From contig CM069870.1 of NCBI GenBank assembly GCA_036172665.1, positions 56,358,212 through 56,422,211 of the forward strand: 64,000 nt of DNA. Direction: 5' to 3'. Made by a program: the position numbers and the translations under genes. How positions within the stretch are numbered: the stretch's first letter is position 1; each line of letters opens with the position of its first letter. This stretch comes from Prosopocoilus inquinatus. Taxonomy: Eukaryota > Arthropoda > Insecta > Coleoptera > Lucanidae. The notes below the pieces were generated by a model. It worked only from the letters and a program-made list of their open reading frames with translations. It did not search any database and had not been told where the DNA came from. Below, in pieces: positions 47,988 through 60,077 of the stretch.

Positions 47988-50900
47988 ATATGTTAAATAA
48001 CAGCATAAATTTCTTGGCGAGAGTTGATTAAAAATTTATAAAATCATTCGGTACAGAATAAGGTAGGTAAAAGGCTAGCATTTATAGTATGAAATTAAAT
48101 CTGATTTCTTGGGAGGTGTTAATGTACAGTTCCGGGGTAAACATCAAATCACTGAAAAGCACATAGAAATTAAGGACTAAACCAATAAGTTATTATAACC
48201 CATTCCATATCTCTCAACTTATAAACCGCCCTAAATCTCGCTGAGCAAATCTGTGAGCGGAGAACACATGAGCACGTTTATAGTTAAGATCGCAGATCCC
48301 GAAACCATCCGAGCATGCAATAAACTTCGAGCTTAAGTGAACCGCATGACTGCAAGGTAAATGTTGGAGTTCGGGGGAAAGGGATGCCACATTTTCATTA
48401 TTTATGACGTCATAGTGAGCAGAGGTCGTCGCTATTCCAGCCAAGTTTTAGTTAGTGCTAATAATTGCTCTGTGTTGGAACTAAGTCTCGTTATAACTCA
48501 TACTGCTCGGATACTCTAGCGATTGTATTAGGGAGATATCTTCAGTAAACTCGCCTAAGAATCTACTAATGTCACGCTGATTTACGATTCTTGATTCCAA
48601 GTATTTGCATTTCGCTGCTAATCTCTTATCGATTGTCAAATCCTACAACACCACCAGCGCAAGGATTTATCAAAACCGGCTATTCCATCTCATTCATTGA
48701 TAACCACTCATCAAAGATACGACGCAGAACTTCTAATTTCAAGATATTCCAATTAAATGAGAATCATTTTTTAATTCTAAATTTTCGTTCTTGTCTGTGC
48801 TGGTATTTAACGTTAATTATTTACAACAGGTTATGTCGCGTCACTGTGCGGCCTATTATTGTCCTAAACTTGTTAATTATTTAATTAGTATTTTATGCGT
48901 TCTTCTTTAATTCTACCTCATCGATTGGTCTTTTGTGTGTGCATGATCAAAAGAAGTAAAAAGAACTTCTTATCTATTTACTTCCTAACTAGATAGTTAT
49001 TTTTGTCAAAAAGGATACATAAATTTCTGAGTCTAAAATACAGAATGTGTTCTAACGACTTTCATATCTTTTTCACGTACTTGCTTTAGTCCCATTAATT
49101 GTCCCAATCGCAGCGATAACGATAAATATGGCTGAATAGATAAGGGCAATAAATATCGCCTTTATTGCTCCTCGTCAAAATATAGACAATGCACGCGGAG
49201 GATTAAAATAGCAAAAATAAGCAACACACTGCTTTTATCAAATCCAAGGCCGCAATAATTCTTGGTTCAATTGCAAAGCACTTCCTCGAGAGAATCGGAC
49301 TTCCTTTGAGCAGCAACTAAGGCAATGTTTCTGCCAGAGTCCATAAAAGTCATCTAGTAGAATGAACGACAATAAACTGTACAAATAAATCACCGCGCGA
49401 CTGTTTTAGAAAAGATTCTTTTTGTAGATTACAATGATAAAGGCTAACGTTTCAAAATTTTATTCCTCATGATTATTAAAATCATTTACTTGTATTTTAA
49501 GTGATATCCAAACAAGAAAACGTAAGCTCCTTTAGTTTAAAGCTATTGTTTAAAAGAGAAGGAAGTTATTTAAGGGTACCTACCGACAAAACCGTCGTTA
49601 TCGAGTTAACATCACATATCCCTGTAAATATATCGTGCAAAATAGCCCCACGTCAGAAAGTCGTTCTTGTCTGTAATAGAATCATTTCGCTACAATGATC
49701 CCTCGTAGGTATTTCTAGATGCGGGCGGCGGTGTTCACATAAATTCACTCTTTAATTACCCCCTAGCTGTCAAATCAGACGATCTGACGGTTTTATGACA
49801 ATTTATTGTCGTGTTCGAAGGAGGGTTCTTGCGGTAATGTCGTCCTGACTGACGGACAACTATGCATTCAAATAGGTTGTTTTACCCGGCTCAGCCGATC
49901 ACTCAAGTCGGTCGGGCGTCGCGACGCCCACATTGCCATTCCACTAAAGTCACGAAATAAATTTCGGCAGCGGGCTGCTTTTATTTGACCCACAAGCACA
50001 AAAAATTCTCCCCGAAGATTCATTAAGAGGCTGTTCGTATAATCGCGGCGTCTTTAAGCAAAATCTTTTCGGAAAGGTCGGATTCTTTCAAAGAGAATAA
50101 ACATCCATCTAACTACAATCTCCAGACGTCCATAGTTTGCCTGAATTTTATTAATTATACTCAGTGAGTAAACAACAGATTAATATGTGAAGGAATTCGA
50201 GTGTAAACTGCATTTGATCTGGTCTCATTATCATCAAGTAGTTCAACTGGAAGTTCCTTTTAAAATTTTCCTTCCTTTTGTAAATTACCTTGAAGAAGAA
50301 TAATTTTAAATTATAATTTTTCTAAACTTCAAAATAAAAGAAGTCCTGCGGTGAAACTCCAATAGCAATCCCTCTTTTCTCGTTAACCCTATTCTCGAGA
50401 ATTGAGTTAGCGCTAAACAATGATTGAAATTAGTTCAGAATACCACCCCTGAAGTGATAACTACTATTTATTTTAATAGTTTCTCTTCTATACTTTTACA
50501 GAATGCTTTCAACAATACCTACTTGATACAAACATAATCAGAAATAAATTTTAAGTGGTTGCAGATTAAAATTTTTGGAAAACAAGTTCCCTTTCTTTAG
50601 TCACCGAAAATGTAAAGAGGAGATTAGAAAAGTCGTCAAATACTGTGATTCTTAATTTCTATTTTTGTAACAAATCTAATGTGATGTTACACAAACAAAA
50701 ATCTCTGATAAAAACAGACACATCAAAAATCAATTCCAATCATTATTTAGCTAAAGAATATATTATTTTAAAATTTTATTCTAGTTTAGACGAGAAAAGT
50801 TTTCAAAATTTAAAAAGTATTTATAACCTGTAGTAACTATTTTGAATTTTGCATTGAAATTTCTAAGAGATTTGCAAGTAATAGTAAAATTTACTTAACC

Positions 50901-51663
50901 AATTTTTAATTTCTAATAATTTTGAATTATGGAATCGAGTTATTCATGGCGTCACGTTCATTGGTGGAGTTGTGTCCGATATTAAGAGGAGGAGGATGTG
51001 AATGGCGCGGGGTGGCCGGGATTCATATCAGACACGTCCGACGCCTATGGACTTTATATCCAGTATTAAATGAAACTTTACTGTACCAACGCTATTATTG
51101 TGGGATGCGGGTTTTCAATGGTGATGGACAGGATTACTACGTGGATCGAATTTTTCTCTGTACCTTTCGATAAAAGCGGCGAATGTGTTTCATGTTAACA
51201 ATACCTGGTGAAAAAGGACATGTTCCAATTCACAGAATGTTCATCAAAAAATCGTTGCATTTTATTAATTTTAATATTTTTACTATGGTAAACTTCATTT
51301 ATGTTTGCAATACCTGGTAAAAAAAGATCAATTCTGAACCTACGCAATATTTGTTAAAAAATATAACTTAACAATATTTAAGTCTTAAACAACTTATTTA
51401 AAACGAATTGTTTTTTTTTTCTTTTCTATCACTTTTTCCTTCTTTTATTTCTTTCATCTTACTTGAACTAGCTTTTATTAAATACTACAAAACAGTGTTA
51501 TATGTATACTGACTATTGAAGTTAATTCGATATTATTTTAATTAAAACTTTCACTTAAGTGAATAGAGGGATTGAATTCTTTAGATTTTCTAAATCAATA
51601 TTACACGGTGGTCGTTTCATTTGGAAAATATTTGGATTTTGAACGATAAACGATAATATATTG
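47988..51663. other. No gene seen
   Basis: Single-copy-looking DNA. Less AT-rich parts lie at about 48190-48560, 49700-50040 and 50940-51180. No coding similarity is recognised, including the 83-codon frame at 50922-51173. Confidence 0.35.
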
Positions 51664-51717
51664 AAAGTTTTAAAAAAATTTGATGCAAATCGTTTTTGAT
51701 TGCAGTGAAAACCTCGA

Positions 51718-51776
51718 GCAGCCTCTGTACAGCTGTTTCAGCCCTGCTTGGGGCTTCATCAGCAGAGCAAATCTGC
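51718..51776 (-). ncRNA. Hammerhead ribozyme A
   Basis: Minus strand in order: outer stem I strand GCAG (51776-51773), inner stem I CTCTG (51767-51763), core CTGATGA (51762-51756), stem II AGCCC / loop CAAGCA / GGGCT (51755-51740), core GAAA (51739-51736), the self-complementary stem III region ACAGCTGT, the cleavage nucleotide A (51728), then CAGAG (51727-51723) pairing with CTCTG, and CTGC (51721-51718) pairing with GCAG. All invariant hammerhead core bases are present, and the GUA triplet is a permitted cleavage site. Stem III has no loop, so it would be very short or form between two molecules, as reported for hammerheads of Penelope-like elements and animal retrozymes. Predicted cut: between 51728 and 51727. 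Activity is inferred. Confidence 0.8.
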
Positions 51777-51830
51777 TTCAGTTTGTCTATCCTACTGCAA
51801 TGTCAGGTCAAAAACCGATCGTAAGATGTG

Positions 51831-51876
51831 ACGAAGTCCCAAGCAGGGCTGAAACAGCTGTACAGAGGCTGCTCGA
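51831..51876 (+). ncRNA. Hammerhead relic, inverted partner of A
   Basis: The plus strand repeats the stem II to CAGAGG part of ribozyme A almost exactly (AGTCCC...GGGCT, GAAA, CAGCTGTA, CAGAGG). The 5' core reads GTGACGA, so the first core C is replaced, and the 5' strand of stem I is missing. Not expected to cleave on its own. Confidence 0.6.
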
Positions 51877-52071
51877 GGTTTTCACTGCAATCAAAAACGA
51901 TTTGCATCAAAATTTTTTAAAACTTTCATTATGCTTTGACAGCAAGCATGGCCGCCTTGCATGGGGGACTTATTAGGAGCAAATCTGCTTCAGTTTGTCT
52001 ATCCTATTGCAATGTCAGGTCAAAAAGCGATCGTAAGATGTCGCTGTTTTATCTGTTTCTATAATATATTG

Positions 52072-53052
52072 GTATATTGTTTATGTTACACTCATATTAT
52101 TTTTCTTGATACTTTGTTACTTTATTAATTTCATTTACAAATTGGCTGTATTTTCTTCCTTTTTGAATTTCTTCCAATGGAAACAAAATCTTTGTCTTAA
52201 ACCTCTTCATTTCACAGTCTTCTTTATCGAATTCCAATCCGAATTCCAAAATAACGTTCTGATAGTTTTTATCTTTTATAATTCGCAAGGATATGTTTAA
52301 AAGAAAGAGACTAAATACAGAAGCGAAAAAATATAAAAGGATACGTACGAGTATAAGTTACAAATCTGAAACCAAATCCGTTGCAATTGTGGATAGTTTT
52401 TGTTGGGAGTTTAACTGATGTAAGTATTTAATGAAGATTTTTTTCCTTGGAACTCGAAAGACCACTGAAGAATATGGAAAGACCGGTTCAACATCTGAAG
52501 TGCGCTTTCTGAGTAGACTTTGCAATAAAATTAAAACAACCAGAAGAACGTATCATCTGATTAATGATATTTGCCCGTAATCTAGATAGAAGCAATAAAG
52601 TCTGGATGAGTTGTAGATACATTATTAAATACTCAAAACATCATAGTTATATTCCCAGAAAAAAAATAATTTTCTGCACGTAGCACAAATTTTCAAAATG
52701 TTCGTTTCTTGCGTGAAATCATGCAAAAATGATAAAATGATAAAAAATTATTTATGTGACTAGAACATACAGAGAAGAAATAAGGTAAACTATAATTATA
52801 TTTATGTGTGACGAACAACTGTCAAATACAATAACATAATGCAATGCTTCCTTTGCGAAAATAGACGATAATAGGGGTCTGTTCTATAACACTGATGTGG
52901 ACTTGTTACGTAACAATTATTGCTATCTTTCATATGTTTCATATGTTTCATTGATAATCTAACCTCAAATATCTCATAAACAGCTCTTCGAAATATCAAC
53001 ACATATATTTTTGAAATCTTAAAAATGTGATCTTTCATCTTAGCAAACAATA
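52072..53052. other. No gene seen
   Basis: AT-rich sequence without recognised coding or repeat features, apart from duplicated TCATATGTTTCATATGTTTC near 52930. Confidence 0.35.
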
Positions 53053-53054
53053 TA

Positions 53055-54875
53055 CAGGGAGATTCAGGCAACTCTTTGATTAAAAGTTTACAGACTTTTC
53101 CTTTGAATTTCTGTTTCATATTTTGCAGTTATAAGTTAACGATATGAATCTATCAAAATATAATATTTTCATATTTCGGACACTTCCGCTTATACCGGAA
53201 GTTGCTGTCAACTTTCTTATTTTAAATGGAATACCCCAATTTTTAATGCTTTTTTGAAATCTTCATAAAATTCGAAAAATATTTTGTGCAACATGTGATA
53301 CAAGAAAAATTAACCGTTTCCGATATATTTTCATTGTTTAAAAATAACTCAGATTTGCAAAACCTTGGTTATGATACTGCCATATTTGTGCATCAAAAAC
53401 CATGATGCCCATTTTTGGCCTGTAGTAGACTACAGTAACATTATTTCAAATCATATCCAGTTTTGCACTTGATTACGTACAGGCTGGTTGAAAAGTAACT
53501 TCTATTCGAACTAATTTCAACTGTTGAAAAGTCATGTTTTTAAATGGAACGCCTAGTATATTTTCATACCATGTGACTCAGGATTAAATATTCTTTCGTC
53601 CTGTATTAGCATTCCCTATACCTGTCTCTTATAGTTCACTCGTTATCGATGATTTATTTTTAGCACGTAATTTTTTCCCACTTTTCGGTATTATTTTTAA
53701 ATAGTGGGCTATGAAAACTAGAGAGATTATAATTTTTGAAATCATCCATCTAGTAGGAATAAGAAAAAAACAATGTAATCGCTACGAAGAACCAAAAAAT
53801 GAATAATCAAACACAGACATATTAAATGTATTTGATGATAAAAAGAATCGACAATTCAAGAAGTTAATAAAAAAAAGTTGTTATATCGAGAAAAATGCGT
53901 TATTACTTAAATACAGTAGAAAGTTATTACTAATAAATAATAGCCGAGGACAACTTAGAGCCAATATTATAACCAACATTTTGTATATTATTTTTAATAT
54001 TTCTAATTTATTTATTAGTTTTCAGAAAATTTTGTATTGTAAGTGTAAGTTTCTCCTTGTAAATGTGTAAATAGTCATACCAAGAATTCTAATACATGCG
54101 GCATATGTAAACAAAAAGTTCAGATGATAGATGTGTATTTAAATATTATTTGTCGGTTTTTAAATTGAAATTGAAATTACAATCAGAAATTAATTAAAAA
54201 ACTCAGTTTGTTAAATTTTCATAGCACTATTCAGGAATAATACTGAAAAGTGAAAAAATGGATACGTCAAAGAGAAAATCATGAATAGAAAGAGAAAGGT
54301 AAGACATGGGTATAGGGAATGCTAATACAGTTCAAAAGAACATTTAATTCTGATTCTTATGGTATAAAAAATACTGGGTGTTCTACTTAAAAAAACATGA
54401 CTTCTCGACAGTTGAAATCAGTACGAATAGAAGTTACTTTTCAACCAGCCCGTAAACGGTTTTGTGTAAAGTTAGGTATGACCTGAAAGCTTATGAGCAC
54501 AGCCTACTACAGGCTAAAAATCGAAATTATGGCTTTTGTTACACAAAGATGGCAGCATCATAAACAAGGTACTGCAACTTTGAACTTTTTTTAAAAAATG
54601 GAAATATCTCTAAAGCGGCTAATTTTTCTTGTATCATATGTTACACAAAATATTTTTAGAATTTCATGAATTTCATAAGATTTCAGAAATGCAATAAATA
54701 ATGTGGTATTCTATTTAAAATAAGAAAGTTGACAGCAACTTCTGATACAAGCGAAAGTTGGAAATATTATAATTTAATAGATCATTATCGCTAACTTATA
54801 ACCTCATAATATGAAATAGAAATTCAAAGAGTAAGTCCGTAAACTTTTAATGAATGAGTTGCCTGAATCTCCCTG
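53055..54875. mobile_element. 1.82-kb element with about 650-bp inverted arms (CAGGG family)
   Basis: Starts CAGGGAGATTCAGGCAACTC and ends with the complement, with TA on each side (53053-53054, 54876-54877). The left arm to about 53705 and the right arm from about 54232 match in inverted order through many blocks, for example GTTGACAGCAACTTC, TAGAAGTTACTTTTCAACCAG and TATTAGCATTCCCTATAC. The roughly 525-bp centre is AT-rich and non-coding. TA flanks suggest a Tc1/mariner-type transposase acted on it. A shorter relative lies at 62642-63008. Confidence 0.85.
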
Positions 54876-55046
54876 TATAGGGTATTCCATTAAAAAAAAA
54901 ACAAAACCTATATTTTTTTCTCCAATTTCTGATGCGCTTTTGTTTCGTGTAATAACTCCAAAAGATAATAGGCATAAAACCCTACAACTTTTGCATTTAA
55001 AGTTTTTCTCTAGCTACTAAAATAAACCCTCTAGATAGGGTGCAAA

Positions 55047-55980
55047 CAGTGTTGTTAAGTATCTAGATGCAAGTATCTAGATACAGTATCGAAATACTTT
55101 TTGAGTATCTAGATACATATCTCAGATACTACTAAAAAATGTAACTATCTGCATCTAGATACAATTACAGTGCATTTATTCATTTGAGATACTAAGATAC
55201 ATTTTAGATACATTTTGAATTTCCCTAAAAACAGCAGACCTTGGCGGAAATGCAACCTCCGATTTTACAGTCTCTTTCTTTTGATTTTTCCCTCTTGTTA
55301 ATTATGTTTTCCAGTTTGTCAAAATGACTGCTCTATTTAAAATGCGATTTGATAGTTCAGAAACTTGAAAATTATTTTTAAAATTGGGAGAGATAATTGA
55401 CAAAAGGAGAAAATCAAAAGGAAAAGACTGTATTGTTGATTTTATCGATTATTCTTGATTATGGGAACGTTCTCTTAGCTACAACAAGGTTGCAACTAAG
55501 GATCCTAGATTCATTTGACATTTAACTTGTCTGATACGGAAGTAGAGTCATCTCTGTTGAGAACTATATTTTACGTTGACTTGACTTGGTTTCATACAAA
55601 ATCAGGTAATTACTTATCAGCTTATTGATCAACTTAATTACAAAGATAAATTTTCTATTTAAAAAGACATACTCTGAGAAAAATTGTGAAAATTATCACA
55701 GATTTTATTGTGTGCATTATTCACATATTCATACGTAAACTTCGTCAATTTTCACAAAAAAAGTCGATTTGGATCGCAAATAATACCGTACCTCCACTAC
55801 TGCATAGGTTATTGAATTTTATACTTGCAAGTATCTTGATAAACTGCAGATACTTTTTTTTGTATCTGTCTAGATATTTTCCGGAAAAAGTATCTGTATC
55901 TGCATCTAGATACATATATGTTGTGAAAATATCTGCATCTGTATCTAGATATTATTAGAAATGTATCTTTAACAACACTG
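55047..55980. mobile_element. hAT MITE with TATCTAGATA subterminal repeats
   Basis: Ends CAGTGTTGTTAA and TTAACAACACTG, flanked by a perfect 8-bp duplication GGTGCAAA (55039-55046, 55981-55988). GTATCTAGATAC-like motifs occur at least ten times in the outer 120-150 bp at both ends. No transposase. The 90-codon frame inside (55686-55958) is not recognised. Confidence 0.9.
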
Positions 55981-56126
55981 GGTGCAAAATATAAAAAAAA
56001 AATTGTACGTTTCTGTCGCTCGAGAGCAATAACAACAGTTCAGTAAGGAAGCAAACAAGGCCAACCTGTGTACTTCTAGAGCCAAGGATAACATTTTTGC
56101 GAAAATTAATGCGAAAAAAACTAAGT

Positions 56127-56232
56127 AAGTGAAAACCAGCTAATGGCACAGGTGGCAAGAAAAAAGTAATAGTGTGTTCGTCGACAGCTATTTTCTCCTT
56201 GCCACCTGTGCCATTAATTCCTTTTCACTTTT
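56127..56232. repeat. Hairpin/MITE with about 33-bp arms
   Basis: TAATGGCACAGGTGGCAAG on the left is matched by CTTGCCACCTGTGCCATTA on the right, with AGTGAAAA/TTTTCACT farther out. The loop of about 40 bp includes GTTCGTCGACAGC. Confidence 0.8.
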
Positions 56233-57405
56233 TCTGTAGTTAACATAATCGTATAAAAATGTATTAGAATTAAATTCGATACTAATAAAAAGCAAGTAAA
56301 ATTGATTGAAAAATCGAACAATGTGCTTTTGAAATTTCGCATCCTGGATCTTTGGGGACGTTACAAATAATTGATTCCAAGTAAATTCAAGCGACGTCTT
56401 TCTTTATTGAACATTGGAATGATGCACGGAAGAATTCCGTTTCGGTTTTCACGCTGAAACCGACTTTCCGCCGCCTGGTGGTGCGATTACCCCAAGCGGA
56501 AGCGCGGTTATTGTCGCTGATTCACGGCCACCTTGTGACACGGCTCCATCAGACGCGACCCATTTCTATGCAAATCCACGTTCTCGCCGATGTGCTGTTT
56601 ATCCTATCGCCCATTGCAACTGCAGCAGCACTAAATTAACCCTATCTACTCAAACCGTACGGAACGATGCCTTTTTTAACAGTAATTGGGAAGTTGGCTC
56701 CGCCGAGCGTCTAAATAGATGACGGCGATATCCGTATTATATCCGCATAATTTTACGAAAATTAAATCCACCGCTGCGCGACTCATTGAACATCATTTTT
56801 GGTGGATGATTTGATGCGAGCCCAAAAAGACTCCCCTTAAACTATCTCCAACGGCACAGACGACATAAACGCATTTTTGAATCAGTTACAGAATTAAATT
56901 TCTAAAATAAACGTGTTTTATTTCACCAAATAATTATATTCGACGTAACTGCTGCCCGGGGAAATCATAAGGGGCTGACGAGTAAACGTCAAACGTGGCT
57001 CAACTTCTTCTAAGTAGACACATTTTGTTGAAATATGAGTAAAATAAAACGTCGTTATTGGCTGCGACGCTCCTAATATAGTTTACTAGGGTGGCACCCT
57101 TTCCTAGCTTCAAGAGATGTTCTATTGGGGATATAATATAACAAGAAACAACAATTTTCTTTTCACATTGATACTTTAAAGTCACGGCCGGCTTTTTAAA
57201 TGACGAGGCCCGGGTATAAAAAGAACTGAGGATCCCTTTTTTCAGTACATTTCTGTGGTCTGGAATATGGGGGTCGTTAAAAATCGACTTGATTTGTTCC
57301 TTCATTTCGCTAACTTGAACCTCATGTTTAAAATTAAAATTTTACTGATTTATTACATTTAAAAAATAATATAACAAATAATTATTCATAATTACCTACT
57401 GTATA
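56233..57405. other. No gene seen; GC-richer single-copy block
   Basis: 56430-56880 is clearly less AT-rich than the surroundings and contains no recognised repeat or coding family. It could be conserved host regulatory sequence. The frame 57000-57305 (minus) is unrecognised. Confidence 0.35.
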
Positions 57406-58735
57406 CACTGTGTCCACATTTCGATGCTCACCATTGGCATCTCGGTTATTTGAAGATATAGAGCAACGGTTAAATGGGGAATGTTTTGCAGAATGCTCGC
57501 AACAAATCTCATTTCAAATTCACCATAACTTTTTTAAATTTTAAGATAATTTAAGAAAACCAAAATTTGACGATTTCAATATTCGTCAATAACCCGATAA
57601 CACCTGATGTGACCTCTTCTAAACTTTAAGTAATTAGCGCTAACTTTTATTTTTCATATGGCACCCATATTAGGTTTTTAGTTAGTTAGATAGTCTTTAA
57701 AAAGAGCTTTTCAACGATGTATGACATACCCGAAAAACTTTTATTTTTAGGGGAGATATTAACAAAAACATAAACTAATTCCTTATGAAATTAGTAGGCT
57801 ATGGAATGAAACACCAACGAAAAAGCTTAAAGATATGCTAAGTGTGCTGTAAAATAACGAAATGATAATAAAAGTCATAAAAAAAAGTAAAGAAAGCGTA
57901 CTAAAAGGTGAGGTTGACTTAAAGAAACTGTTCAATATGACGACCATTCTGTTCCACACACTTTTGACACCTTCTTCCAACAGAGTTTCAGAGACTACAA
58001 AGTGTGTTTTTGTTTAATGATCTCAGCACATCCAAAATTCTTTGTTCTAAAATTCTCCGAGCTTTTGGCGGTGCAAAATTAAATACTTCGTTTTTAGTGG
58101 TACCCCATAAATGAAAGTCAAGGTCAGGCGATTTTGCAAACAATTGTACCGGTCCATTATTTGAAAACACTCTCATTAAAGTTTTCTCTCAAAAAATGTA
58201 CGTCACGACTGTTATGGGCCAGGTTATTTTACAGTTATTTTACAGTATTGAGTATTTAATTTCATAGCCTACTAATTTCATAAGGGATTAATTTATGTTT
58301 TTGTTAATATCTCCCCTAAAAATAAAAATTTTTCGGGTATGTTATACATCGTTAAAGCTCTTTTTAAAGACTATCTGACTAACCAAAAACCTAATATGGG
58401 TGCTATATAAAAAACAAAATTAAGCGCTAATAACTTGAAAACAAATGCCAGTCGGAGGTTTCTGTTTGCATAAAAAACTTTGTCTTAAAAAGGTGTCTCA
58501 ACAATGTAAAAGTTTAGAAGAGGTCACATCAGGTGTTATCGGGTTATTGAGGAATATTGAAATCGTAAAATTTTGGTTTTCTTAAATTATCTTAAAATTT
58601 AAAAAAGTTATGGTGAATTTGAAATGAGATTTGTTGCGAGCATTGAATTCTGCAAAACATTACCCATTTAACCGTTGCTCTATGTCTTCTAATAACCGAG
58701 ATGCCAATGGTGAGCATCGAAATGTGAACACAGTG
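57406..58735 (-). mobile_element. Tc1/mariner-type element with long inverted repeats
   Basis: Starts CACTGTGTCCACATTTCGAT and ends with the complement, TA on both sides (57404-57405, 58736-58737). Inverted arms run to about 57812 on the left and from about 58258 on the right. The right arm is longer because the left has lost about 70 bp. The short centre encodes the C-terminus of a transposase on the minus strand. Confidence 0.85.
57910..58176 (-). pseudogene. DDE transposase C-terminal fragment
   Basis: Minus strand: NNGPVQLFAKSPDLDFHLWG at about 58100-58160 corresponds to the family block WPARSPDLTPLDFFLWG; the residues holding the third Asp after SPDL are shortened. It continues TTKNEVFNF and RRILEQRILDVLRSL. 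After a frame change it gives ETLLEEGVKSVWNRM near 57940-57985, like the last helices of such proteins. Only this end survives, so the element depends on another source of transposase. Confidence 0.75.
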
Positions 58736-59001
58736 TATATGTCTAACTTCATGAATTAAATTTAACATTTAATAATTCTTAATTTCTATTCCCACAATTT
58801 TATTAGAGACTATTTTTCGTTGAATAATAAAACACACTGTGTGTGAAAATCTCTTTTTTTGACAATGGGCAAATGTGCTCGGTTTTTTTTTTGTCATTGT
58901 CGCATTTTACCTTTTAAATTTTTCATAGTTTTCAAAACATTTGAAGATGTTAACTCTAAAAATCTAAATACTGTCGCCGACGATAACGATACTAAAACTT
59001 T

Positions 59002-59208
59002 TGCTGGGTGCCTGTAATTATGATACTGTCATCTACGAATGACAAACAAGTTAGCTTTTTTTAAAGATAAATTCGTTTTCCATTTTTGCCTTAGCTACAT
59101 GGCAAACGTGAGCCAATATTTTTGAAACAGAAATAAAGACTGAACTTTATTAATTATTCCCTGACATTACTGTCATCCGTGTCAGTTGATAATTACAGCC
59201 ACCCAGTA
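59002..59208. repeat. Inverted repeat related to 16600
   Basis: CTGGGTGCCTGTAATTATGA at 59004 and the inverted AATTACAGCCACCCAG ending at 59205 are imperfect arms. Outside the right arm, TTTACGTCAAAAAAAGTGTCC also matches the surroundings of 16587. An old element, type unknown. Confidence 0.55.
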
Positions 59209-60002
59209 AAATTCTTAGCATTATTAAATTTACGTCAAAAAAAGTGTCCAACTTTTTTGACGACGACTATTTGTCTATGAACTTGCCCTTGATTTAGTCC
59301 AATAATCAAATTATTCTTGATTAATTTCTAACTACAGTTTCCTGTGATTGCATCATTGTTGATATTTCTTCATTTTCCAAAATTATAAAATCATCGGCCT
59401 ATGAGTATTCGATATTAATTGTAAGTAGATTAACTTGTGTGTTTCAATAATAGTTTGTTAATTAATAAGTATTGATATTTAATAAAAATGTGTAATTATA
59501 AAAATGATTGGACAATAATTACCAAAATAAATTCAAGTGTCATTAGCCCGAATTCTCACTTTATAATTAGAAGCGCCTCTAATTAAAACTGTGATGAAAA
59601 AGAAAACAAGAAATGACACAGCTTTATGTCAATTAAATGTGTAAAAGAGTGATACGTTTTTCTCTCGCAGCAACGTTCATTCTACTATCTTACTCATGAA
59701 ATTGGCATAAACCTGCATTATTTCTTGTCTATTTTAGTCACAACTTTAGCTAGAGACGACTTTAATTGTGAATTAAATGTTCTCCACTGACTTCTTGGCA
59801 AGAGCCTACATGGGTTCATTCAAATTTTACATTAAAAGATTCAGATTAAAAATTGATGTGTCCGAGCTTTTTTCATATTTTTTCATTAAAATAAGAACAA
59901 AAATAATTTTATTCCATAAATAGTATCCAGTTTCTTCTTCTTTCAAAAATTTAAACCGTCGTTTCATGTTGACCAGCGTCGAATAAAAGCGAACACTTCT
60001 TC

Positions 60003-60063
60003 GGGGGCCCATCCGTGGCCCCGGGCCTTGGTGCATTGCACCTGATGCACCCCTTGTGGCCAA
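60003..60063. repeat. GC-rich relic resembling a CAGTGGCGTAGC element
   Basis: GGGGCCC, GGCCCCGGGCC, TGCACCTGATGCACC and CCCCTTGTGGCCA form the kind of GC-rich terminal block seen inside the ends of the element at 3558-6564. The exact terminus is decayed. The minus frame 59827-60063 over it is a chance frame. Confidence 0.35.
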
Positions 60064-60077
60064 CCTTGTTTAAAGTA

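Larger units (their letters stand above)
51664..52060. mobile_element. R-family retroposon, copy R3 (chimeric, carries hammerhead)
   Basis: Flanked by a perfect 11-bp direct repeat ATAATATATTG (51653-51663 and 52061-52071). It consists of three joined pieces: a minus-oriented unit with the hammerhead (51664-51830), a plus-oriented hammerhead-plus-tail piece (51831-about 51925), and a minus-oriented unit of the R1/R4 type (about 51926-52060). Shared words include GACCTGACATTGCAGTAGGA and CTCGAGGTTTTCACTGCAAT. Joined inverted units are what template switching during reverse transcription would leave. Confidence 0.85.

Noticed and set aside
50922..51173. 83-codon plus frame in a less AT-rich patch
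   Set aside because: No recognisable family, no splice context or neighbours; could be an exon but cannot be supported.
59827..60063. 78-codon minus frame starting MATRGASGAMHQGPG
   Set aside because: The Gly/Pro-rich start is the opposite strand of a GC-rich hAT-type terminal relic; the rest is AT-rich noise.
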